A stretch of 15,403 nt of DNA from CAYZMH01 sp964479445 (lineage in GTDB: Bacteria; Bacteroidota; Bacteroidia; Bacteroidales; GCA-2748055). The notes below the pieces were generated by a model. That model worked only from the letters and a program-made list of their open reading frames with translations, was not told the DNA's origin and searched no databases. Of this stretch, positions 6,681 through 13,201 are shown in pieces (within the stretch, counting starts at the first letter, position 1; every line of letters begins with the position of its first letter). Both the position numbers and the translations under genes were made by a program. The stretch lies in NCBI GenBank assembly GCA_964479445.1, contig CAYZMH010000079.1, positions 1-15,403 on the forward strand, given 5' to 3'.

Positions 6681-7874
6681 ATGAACATACATGAACACCA
6701 GGGAAAGGAGATCCTTCAGCACTTTAAGGTAAGGGTGCCTGTGGGAATAGTTGCGGAGACAGCAGATGACGCTGTAAAGGCCGCTGAAAAGATAGCTACT
6801 GAAACCGGTGCCGATACCTGGGCCATTAAAGCTCAGATCCACGCCGGTGGAAGGGGTAAAGGAGGAGGAGTTAAGATCGCCGGGACTTATGAAGAGGTAC
6901 GCCAGTTTGCAGGTGATATACTGGGAATGAACCTGATTACTCACCAGACCGGACCTGAAGGAAAAAAAGTAAGGAAGATCCTGGTGGAGCAAGGTATCTA
7001 TTACAGGGGTGAAACCGAACCGGAGGAGTTTTATATGAGCGTACTGCTGAACCGGAAATCGGGTAAAAATGTAATCATGTACTCCACCGAAGGGGGAATG
7101 GATATTGAAACAGTAGCCGAGAAGACTCCCCATCTTATCTTCAGGGAAGAGATCGACCCCGGTACCGGTATCATGCCTTTCCAGACAAGAAGAGTAGCTT
7201 TTAATCTTGGTCTGACCGGGAACGCTTTTAAAGAGATGACAAAATTTGTCACCACGCTCTACCATGCCTACACAAATTCAGACGCATCACTCTTTGAGAT
7301 TAATCCTGTTTTTAAAACCTCCGATAACCTGATCATGGCTGCTGACTGCAAGGTGACCCTGGATGACAATGCACTTTTCCGGCATCCTGAGTATAAGGCC
7401 ATGAGAGATATGCACGAAGAAGATCCAACCGAAATTGAAGCTGGAAAATACAACCTTAATTTCATAAAACTGGATGGTAACGTGGGCTGTATGGTTAATG
7501 GTGCCGGTCTTGCCATGGCAACCATGGATATTATCAAGCTTTCCGGCGGGGATCCTGCGAACTTCCTGGATGTAGGGGGAACGGCAAACGCCGAAACAGT
7601 GGAAGCAGGATTCCGGATCATTCTCCGGGATGAAAATGTAAAAGCGATCCTGATCAATATTTTCGGGGGAATAGTACGGTGCGACAGGGTTGCTCAGGGT
7701 GTGGTGGATGCTTACAGGTCCATCGGAGACATCCCTGTTCCGGTGATTGTGCGTCTCCAGGGCACCAATGCCGAGGAGGCCAAAGAGTTAATTGATCAGT
7801 CAGGACTGGCAGTACATTCAGCCATTTCCCTGCAGGAGGCGGCAAAAAAGGTGAAAGAACTGGTTGAAAACTAA
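6681..7874 (+). CDS. sucC: Succinyl-CoA synthetase (ADP-forming) beta subunit
   Basis: Beta subunit of the TCA-cycle enzyme that interconverts succinyl-CoA and succinate with substrate-level phosphorylation (EC 6.2.1.5); cytoplasmic, works with the alpha subunit SucD. 397 residues, slightly longer than the E. coli subunit. Start: ATG 6681 gives MNIHEHQGKEIL, the standard N-terminus; an in-frame TTG at 6657 would add eight unlikely residues and lies at or upstream of the predicted transcript start. Seen: the ATP-grasp nucleotide-binding stretch HAGGRGKGGGVKIA (54-67), EINPVF with Mg-binding Asn208 and Asp222 (same 14-residue spacing as N199/D213 of E. coli), and GGIVRCD (329-335), the loop meeting the phosphohistidine and the alpha subunit. 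No sucD is adjacent: the next gene is convergent pyrF, whose stop codon overlaps this one. The alpha subunit must be encoded elsewhere. Confidence 0.96.
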   Translation: MNIHEHQGKEILQHFKVRVPVGIVAETADDAVKAAEKIATETGADTWAIKAQIHAGGRGKGGGVKIAGTYEEVRQFAGDILGMNLITHQTGPEGKKVRKILVEQGIYYRGETEPEEFYMSVLLNRKSGKNVIMYSTEGGMDIETVAEKTPHLIFREEIDPGTGIMPFQTRRVAFNLGLTGNAFKEMTKFVTTLYHAYTNSDASLFEINPVFKTSDNLIMAADCKVTLDDNALFRHPEYKAMRDMHEEDPTEIEAGKYNLNFIKLDGNVGCMVNGAGLAMATMDIIKLSGGDPANFLDVGGTANAETVEAGFRIILRDENVKAILINIFGGIVRCDRVAQGVVDAYRSIGDIPVPVIVRLQGTNAEEAKELIDQSGLAVHSAISLQEAAKKVKELVEN

Positions 7875-8701
7875 ATCAATTTTTTGGCTACCAGGTACTC
7901 TTCCATTTCATCGCGCAGAGCTGTTGCTTTTCTGCGTGCAGCGATCTCGAACCGGTTGGTGATGTCGGCATATATAACCGAACGGCTTACATTGACCAAT
8001 AATCCACACCGGTCGTTCATGCCTTCCTCAACAACGCTCTTCAGTTGCCCTCCCTGTGCGCCTATTCCTGGAACCAGTATGAAATGATCCGGAACCAATT
8101 GACGAATCCGTCTTAATGAATCCGGTCGCGTGGCACCAGCCACAAACATCAGGTTGTCTGCTGTGCCCCAGGAGGCTACTTTCTCAATAACCTCTTCGAA
8201 TACCGGTTTCCCCGACTCCGTCACCAGGTTCTGGAAATCTGCAGCCCCATCATTGGAAGTTCTTGCAAGGACAATACCCCAGCGGTTTGGATATTTAAGG
8301 TAAGGCATGATGCTGTCATGCCCCATGTATGGAGAAAGGGTAATGGCATCAAAATCAAGATTGTCGAAAAAAGCATGGGCATACATAGCAGAGGTGTTGC
8401 CAATATCCCCCCGCTTGGCGTCGGCAATTATGAAGATCTCCGGGAAGTTTTTGCGGAGATAACCTACGGTCATCTCCAGGCTCATCCAGCCGGCCACTCC
8501 CATACTTTCATAAAAAGCAATATTGGGTTTGTATGCAACAGCCAGGTCTTCCGTTGCATCAATAATATGCTTATTGAATTCAAAAATCGGGTACTCTTTT
8601 TCCAGCAAAGCTTTCGGAATCTTTTTGTAGTCGGTATCCAATCCGATACAGAGAAAACTTCGCTTGGTACGGATCGCTGTAAAAAGGTCGTCTGCCGTCA
8701 T
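7871..8701 (-). CDS. pyrF: Orotidine 5'-phosphate decarboxylase (long type)
   Basis: Last step of de novo UMP synthesis: decarboxylates orotidine 5'-phosphate to UMP (EC 4.1.1.23). 276 residues, the longer subfamily found in Bacteroidota, actinobacteria and some others, compared with about 240 in E. coli. Seen: the TIM-barrel opening strand FLCIGLDTD (16-24), YKPNIAFYES (57-66), and the catalytic DAKRGDIGNTS (94-104), where Asp94, Lys96 and Asp99 form the D-x-K-x-x-D charge network. VPGIGAQGG near 215-225 is the phosphate-binding region. The ATG at 8701 lies 10 nt after the prfA stop, so it is the third gene of a likely purM-prfA-pyrF transcript. Its TAG stop overlaps the sucC TAA of the opposite strand, leaving no room for an intrinsic terminator between them. 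Confidence 0.96.
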   Translation of the reverse strand: MTADDLFTAIRTKRSFLCIGLDTDYKKIPKALLEKEYPIFEFNKHIIDATEDLAVAYKPNIAFYESMGVAGWMSLEMTVGYLRKNFPEIFIIADAKRGDIGNTSAMYAHAFFDNLDFDAITLSPYMGHDSIMPYLKYPNRWGIVLARTSNDGAADFQNLVTESGKPVFEEVIEKVASWGTADNLMFVAGATRPDSLRRIRQLVPDHFILVPGIGAQGGQLKSVVEEGMNDRCGLLVNVSRSVIYADITNRFEIAARRKATALRDEMEEYLVAKKLI

Positions 8702-8711
8702 TGTATAATTA

Positions 8712-9803
8712 TTAAGCTTCTATTCCGCTCTCTTTCAGCTTCTCGGCATTCTCTGCCATTTGAAGCTTCTCGATGACCTCATCCAGGTCACCATTGATAA
8801 TTGCACCCAGGTTGTATAGCGTCAGGTTGATCCTGTGGTCTGTCACCCTTCCCTGGGGATAATTGTAGGTACGGATTTTAGCCGATCGGTCTCCCGAAGA
8901 TACCATGGTCTTGCGCTGAGAACTTATCTCATCCATACGCTTCTGGTATTCCATGTTATACAGACGGGTACGCAGCTCTTTCATCGCCTTGTCGAGGTTC
9001 TTCAACTGGGATTTTTCATCCTGGCAGGTAACAACAATTCCCGTAGGAACGTGAGTAAGACGGATGGCTGAGTATGTGGTGTTCACAGACTGCCCCCCGG
9101 GTCCGGAAGAACAATAGGTGTCTTTGCGGATATCTTCCTGTCTGACTTCAATATCAACCTCTTCTGCTTCCGGGAGAACAGCCACCGTGGCGGCCGATGT
9201 ATGAACCCGGCCCTGGGTTTCTGTTTGAGGAACCCGCTGAACCCGGTGCACTCCCGATTCATACTTCATGATCCCGTAAACTCCATCTCCAGACATCGCT
9301 ATAATGATCTCTTTATATCCCCCTACGGTTCCCTCGGTAAAACTGGTTGTTTCCAACTTCCATCCCCTGGATTCGGCATATTTGGTATACATCCGGTACA
9401 GGTCTCCCGCGAATATGGAAGCTTCATCTCCACCGGTACCGGCTCTAATTTCGACAATCGCATTTTTATCATCCTCGGGATCCTTGGGTATCAGCAACAT
9501 CTTGATCTCCTGCTCCATGGGCTCCAATTGCTCCAGCATACTATCCAATTCCATCTTTGCCATCTCCCGCATCTCCTCATCGCTCTCATCATGAAGCATC
9601 TTTTTGGCATTCTCAATATTGCTCAACAGGTCACGGTACGAATTATATGCTTCCACTACCGGTTCGAGTTGCTTATACTCTTTATTGAGCTTAACATACC
9701 TCTTCATATCAGAAATTATTTCCGGATCAGTGATCAATTGGGCGACCTCCTCAAATCGCGCATGTACACCTTCCAGGCGGCTCAATATCATGTTTTCGCT
9801 CAT
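8712..9803 (-). CDS. prfA: Peptide chain release factor 1
   Basis: Class I release factor that reads UAA and UAG stop codons and triggers peptidyl-tRNA hydrolysis on the ribosome. 363 residues, normal length. The GGQ motif at 236-238 (SSGPGGQSVNTT) is the catalytic loop. The codon-recognition tripeptide at 192-194 in HRVQRVPQTETQGRVHTSA is PQT, a PxT-type motif typical of RF1 and unlike the SPF of RF2. The N-terminal helical domain (about 1-105) and AGTGGDEASIFAGDLYRMY (121-139) are also RF1-like. No programmed frameshift is present, as expected for RF1. It lies 12 nt after purM and 10 nt before pyrF on the same strand. No adjacent prmC, the methylase of the GGQ glutamine, is seen. Confidence 0.97.
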   Translation of the reverse strand: MSENMILSRLEGVHARFEEVAQLITDPEIISDMKRYVKLNKEYKQLEPVVEAYNSYRDLLSNIENAKKMLHDESDEEMREMAKMELDSMLEQLEPMEQEIKMLLIPKDPEDDKNAIVEIRAGTGGDEASIFAGDLYRMYTKYAESRGWKLETTSFTEGTVGGYKEIIIAMSGDGVYGIMKYESGVHRVQRVPQTETQGRVHTSAATVAVLPEAEEVDIEVRQEDIRKDTYCSSGPGGQSVNTTYSAIRLTHVPTGIVVTCQDEKSQLKNLDKAMKELRTRLYNMEYQKRMDEISSQRKTMVSSGDRSAKIRTYNYPQGRVTDHRINLTLYNLGAIINGDLDEVIEKLQMAENAEKLKESGIEA

Positions 9804-9815
9804 ATGCTTATTTTC

Positions 9816-10982
9816 TTAATAGACAAAATCTCCCTTATCACTGCTGATCGTAAGCTTTTTACTTTCCGAAGGTTCAACATACCCGATAATCCTGGCATCC
9901 AGGTGATACCTGGAGGCTATTTCAATGATCGCAATTGCTGTGCCTTTATCAGTATAAACCTCAAACCGGTGCCCCATGTTGAACACCTGGTACATCTCTT
10001 TCCAGTGGGTTCCCGACTCCTTTTGAATGATGGAGAAAAGCGGCGGCAAATCAAAAAGCTGGTTTTTTACAACATGAACCCTGTTGCAAAAATGCAACAC
10101 CTTGGTTTGTGCACCACCCGAGCAATGGATCATTCCGTGGATCTGCTCCCGGCAGGTACTCAATACCTCCCTGATCACGGGGGCATAGGTTCGTGTGGGT
10201 GAGAGAACCAGCCTTCCCATATCCAGCCCCAGCCCCTGCACCTTCTCATTGAGCTTGCGTGTTCCGGCATACACAAGGGAAGATTCCATATCCGGATCAA
10301 AACTTTCAGGATATTTCTGTGCCAGGTAATGATCAAACACATCGTGCCTGGCAGAAGTTAGACCATTGCTTCCCATTCCCCCGTTGTAATCCTCTTCATA
10401 AGTAGTCTGTCCGCTCGATGAAAATCCAACGATCACATCACCCGGCTGAATACGGTTTTCTATAATCTGATCTCTTCGTGATCGTGCCATCACCGTTGAA
10501 TCAACAATCACAGTGCGAACCAGATCCCCCACATCTGCGGTCTCCCCCCCTGTAGCATGAATCCCTATGCCAAGATCCCTCAACTCTTCCAGAATTTCCT
10601 CTGTCCCCCGGATAAGAGCCTCAATTACTTCCCCCGGAACTTTATTTTTGTTCCTTCCTATGGTGGAGGAAATCAGGATACCATCCGTAATACCCACGCA
10701 GAGCAGATCATCAAGGTTCATGACAATAGCGTCCTGTGCTATCCCCTTCCAGACCGAGAGGTCCCCGGTTTCCCTCCAATAGGTATAGGCAAGAGAGGAT
10801 TTCGTTCCGGCTCCATCGGCATGCATAACCAGGCAATATTCCGGATCCCGGGTCAGTTCATCGGGTATTACCTTGCAAAAAGCATTGGGATATAACCCCT
10901 TATCGCTATGCCTTATCGCCTGGTGAACATCCTCCTTCGAAGCAGAAACACCGCGAGCCTGGTACCGGGAATTGGAACTCAT
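9816..10982 (-). CDS. purM: Phosphoribosylformylglycinamidine cyclo-ligase (AIR synthetase), Bacteroidota type
   Basis: Converts FGAM to aminoimidazole ribotide with ATP in de novo purine synthesis (EC 6.3.3.1). 388 residues from ATG 10982, about 40 longer than the E. coli enzyme. Seen: RGVSASKEDVH (10-20), HADGAGTKSS (54-63) for ATP/substrate binding, MNLDDLLCVGI (88-98), GGETADVGD (145-153), and FSSSGQTTYEEDYNGG continuing to NGLTSAR (187-212), where the usual SSG-SNG phosphate region carries an insertion. The start ATG 10982 (MSSNSRYQARGVSAS) is preferred to the in-frame GTG at 11009, because that GTG lies inside a promoter-like box. First gene of a tight cluster with prfA and pyrF, with a strong promoter candidate upstream. 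Confidence 0.93.
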   Translation of the reverse strand: MSSNSRYQARGVSASKEDVHQAIRHSDKGLYPNAFCKVIPDELTRDPEYCLVMHADGAGTKSSLAYTYWRETGDLSVWKGIAQDAIVMNLDDLLCVGITDGILISSTIGRNKNKVPGEVIEALIRGTEEILEELRDLGIGIHATGGETADVGDLVRTVIVDSTVMARSRRDQIIENRIQPGDVIVGFSSSGQTTYEEDYNGGMGSNGLTSARHDVFDHYLAQKYPESFDPDMESSLVYAGTRKLNEKVQGLGLDMGRLVLSPTRTYAPVIREVLSTCREQIHGMIHCSGGAQTKVLHFCNRVHVVKNQLFDLPPLFSIIQKESGTHWKEMYQVFNMGHRFEVYTDKGTAIAIIEIASRYHLDARIIGYVEPSESKKLTISSDKGDFVY

Positions 10983-11008
10983 GCAGAAGCCTTTAGTTAT
11001 TCGAGTCA

Positions 11009-11046
11009 CAAAAATACAAAATTAAAGCCAGTTCCTGAAAAACAAC
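11009..11046 (-). promoter_or_regulatory. purM: purM-prfA-pyrF promoter with two overlapping candidate -7 boxes
   Basis: On the - strand, GTTG (11043-11046) is followed after 18 nt by TAATTTTG (11017-11024), an exact -7 element. Directly adjoining is a second exact match, TATTTTTG (11009-11016), with TTTC (11037-11040) 20 nt upstream of it. The two predict transcript starts about 8 nt apart, with leaders of roughly 20-30 nt before the ATG at 10982. This is the best promoter candidate in the window. Confidence 0.65.
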
Positions 11047-11058
11047 AGAAACGACAGC

Positions 11059-11080
11059 TTGTCCGGTTTCACTCCGGCAA
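11059..11080 (-). terminator. Weak hairpin after the PorE-like gene
   Basis: On the - strand TTGCCGG (11074-11080) pairs with CCGG-A-CAA (11059-11066), a 7-bp stem with one bulged A and a 7-nt loop. It starts 8 nt beyond the stop codon and is followed by a moderately T-rich stretch rather than a clean T-run. It could end transcription only partly, letting some messages continue into purM. Confidence 0.3.
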
Positions 11081-11088
11081 CAGAGCTT

Positions 11089-13071
11089 CTATTCCGCAGG
11101 TATATAATCCGTTGACAGGACGCGGAATTCAGTGCGGCGATTAATCTGGTGTGCCATCTCCTGTTGCTCGGGTGGTAACTGATTGATGAAACTCTCCGTG
11201 AGGATATCACCTTCCGACAAGAAATCATATTCTTCCGCAATTCGCTCGTCCACCACTTTTGGTTGAGACTCACCATACCCTTTCGCCTGGAGCCGGTCTG
11301 GCGCTATACCCTTGGATATCAGGTAATCAACAACTGATTGCGCCCGTTTTTGGGATAATTCCTGGTTGTCTGCCGGGGTTCCCCGGGAGTCGGTATGAGA
11401 CATCAGCTCAATGGTTACATTGGGATTATCGTTCAGCGTCTCTACCAGGTTATCCAATGATACCATCGATTCGGGGCGCAAATCCCACTTGGCAAAATCG
11501 TAAAATATATTGGGCAGTTCAATCACCTCCTCGGTAGAGGATAACAGGATCGTGACATCAAATTCCTTACTCTGGTCCAATCCTTTTGTTGATTCCCTGA
11601 CCTTACCCTTCAGATACCCCTCCCTGGATGCAATGAAAACGTAATCCGTTCCGGGTTTCAGCATAAAACGGAACGACCCGTCATCCTGGGTAGTGGTCTC
11701 AACGGTAATTCCATCACTACCAACAGAGGTGACAACACTACCGGGCAGGATTTCATTGGTCCGTTCATCTCTTACTACCCCGTTGACGGCAAATTCCAGT
11801 GGCGGCAATACAAAGGAGAAGATGTCATCATTCCCGCGACCTCGGCGGCCGGAACTGAAAAAGCCTCTTTCCATATCCGCTTCAAATACAATGGAAAAAT
11901 CATCAGAACTGGAATTGATCGGCGCTTTCATATTATCTACCATCCATGTTCCTGTCTCATCTTTCCTGGCTTTGAAAATATCCAGTCCACCAAGACCGGG
12001 ACGGCTGTCAGAAGAAAAATATAAGGTTCCGTCAGGATGTACATACGGGAAAAGTTCATTACCCGGAGTATTGATTTGCTCACCCAGGTTAAGAGGTTCA
12101 CCCCAGGGAGCATCCGGGGTTTCGCGTGTAACTTTCCATATGTCATTCTCTCCGATTCCCCCCGGCCTGTCCGACACAAAATAGAGTGTAAGATCATCGG
12201 GGGATATCGCTGGATGTGCCACCGTTATAGTGTCTTCCAAAATTTTCAGTGCTTCAGGTTCAGACCAGTTTGTGCCCTGCCGCTGTGACACATAAATCTG
12301 GCAGGCTAATTTCTGGTTCTTCCCCTTTTTACACCTTGTCATATACATGGTGGAAAAATCACTGGAAAAGTTCGGTGCACCATCTTCAAAATCAGAATTG
12401 ACAGACTCGACCGGAACCGGCACACTCCATTTCCCCTTTCGATCCAGGCTTGATGAAAAAATATCGGCAAAACTCTCTCCTGTTGCACCATGGGTCTCAT
12501 TGCCCTGCGCATCTTCCCGGGTTGATGTGAAAAATACCTGCATGTAATCAGAAGTGGAATAGGCCGGCGACCAGTCCCGTTCAAAAGAATTGAAATAACG
12601 CATATTCTCCACCACATAGCCGGTGGGATTATCGATCCATTCGGCAGCATTGCTGGCCGATTCAATACCCCATTTGCCACGGGGATCATCAGGCACCAGC
12701 TCATTGTATTTTTTAAATTGCTCCAGGGCATCATCATGTTTCTCATTTTGCAGCAGCACCTGACCATGTCTTAAAAAAAGATAGGGATCCTGGTAATCAA
12801 GTTGCATGGACTTTCGGTACCACAACTCAGCCTGCCTCGGATTACCGGTTATCCGGTAACATTCGGCTACCTTGAACACCATCTCTGCCTTCTTACTGCG
12901 ATCGGAAACCCTGTTATAGGCGTCTTTGTAAAAATCGATGGCTTCATAATACTCTCCTGCCTGAAAAGCTGCATTAGCCTTGGCGTCTCGTCCTTTGCGC
13001 TGCCCCTCAACCTCCGTAAATGAAATTATTAACACGGAAAATAAGAGCAGTATAATTGATGTTTTCTTCAT
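11089..13071 (-). CDS. PorE-like OmpA-family envelope protein (TPR, beta-propeller, CRD-like, OmpA)
   Basis: 660 residues. Domains in order: signal peptide (1 to about 23, MKKTSIILLLFSVLIISFTEVEG, no lipobox Cys), TPR-like helices (about 30-150, AAFQAGEYYEAIDFYKDAY onward), WD40/PD40-type propeller repeats (about 175-425: SPDDLTLYFVSDRPGGIGENDIW, HPDGTLYFSSDSRPGLGGLDIF), a carboxypeptidase-regulatory-like beta domain (about 427-510), and an OmpA C-terminal domain (about 515-660). In the last, Asp561 in SHTDSRG and Arg576 in LSQKRAQ have the 15-residue spacing of the peptidoglycan-binding pair. This order and length match PorE of the Porphyromonas type IX secretion system, which links the complex to peptidoglycan. 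No other T9SS gene is here, and such proteins have many paralogues, so the link is an inference. The start at ATG 13071 was chosen because the signal peptide begins there; the 86 codons open upstream overlap the glnN terminator and 3' end and are not protein-like. Confidence 0.85.
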   Translation of the reverse strand: MKKTSIILLLFSVLIISFTEVEGQRKGRDAKANAAFQAGEYYEAIDFYKDAYNRVSDRSKKAEMVFKVAECYRITGNPRQAELWYRKSMQLDYQDPYLFLRHGQVLLQNEKHDDALEQFKKYNELVPDDPRGKWGIESASNAAEWIDNPTGYVVENMRYFNSFERDWSPAYSTSDYMQVFFTSTREDAQGNETHGATGESFADIFSSSLDRKGKWSVPVPVESVNSDFEDGAPNFSSDFSTMYMTRCKKGKNQKLACQIYVSQRQGTNWSEPEALKILEDTITVAHPAISPDDLTLYFVSDRPGGIGENDIWKVTRETPDAPWGEPLNLGEQINTPGNELFPYVHPDGTLYFSSDSRPGLGGLDIFKARKDETGTWMVDNMKAPINSSSDDFSIVFEADMERGFFSSGRRGRGNDDIFSFVLPPLEFAVNGVVRDERTNEILPGSVVTSVGSDGITVETTTQDDGSFRFMLKPGTDYVFIASREGYLKGKVRESTKGLDQSKEFDVTILLSSTEEVIELPNIFYDFAKWDLRPESMVSLDNLVETLNDNPNVTIELMSHTDSRGTPADNQELSQKRAQSVVDYLISKGIAPDRLQAKGYGESQPKVVDERIAEEYDFLSEGDILTESFINQLPPEQQEMAHQINRRTEFRVLSTDYIPAE

Positions 13072-13091
13072 AATCGTTAGAATAAGAGATA

Positions 13092-13122
13092 TAAAATTAC
13101 TGCTTTTTCTAAGATTATAAAA
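13092..13122 (-). promoter_or_regulatory. Possible promoter of the PorE-like gene
   Basis: On the - strand TTTT (13119-13122), a 19-nt spacer and TAATTTTA (13092-13099) resemble TTTG-N19-TAnnTTTG with one mismatch in each box. It sits just downstream of the glnN terminator and would give a leader of about 15 nt before ATG 13071. Position and spacing are good; the boxes are imperfect. Confidence 0.4.
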
Positions 13123-13152
13123 CGAATAGAAATCCCGGATCTTGTGTATAAT

Positions 13153-13182
13153 AAAAAAGCCCCTGTCAGAACAGGAGCTTTT
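13153..13182 (-). terminator. Intrinsic terminator after glnN
   Basis: On the - strand AAAAGCTCCTGT (13171-13182) pairs with ACAGGGGCTTTT (13155-13166), a 12-bp stem with one G.U pair and a 4-nt loop. It continues into a T-run and the AT-rich ATTATAC. It begins 19 nt after the glnN stop and separates glnN from the PorE-like gene. Confidence 0.92.
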
Positions 13183-13201
13183 ACCAGTAAAATATACGGT
13201 T

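Noticed and set aside
9201..10202. A 333-codon open frame on the + strand opposite prfA and purM
   Set aside because: It lies wholly antisense to two certain genes (plus the gap between them), its residues form no recognisable domain, and it follows from the codon bias of the real genes.
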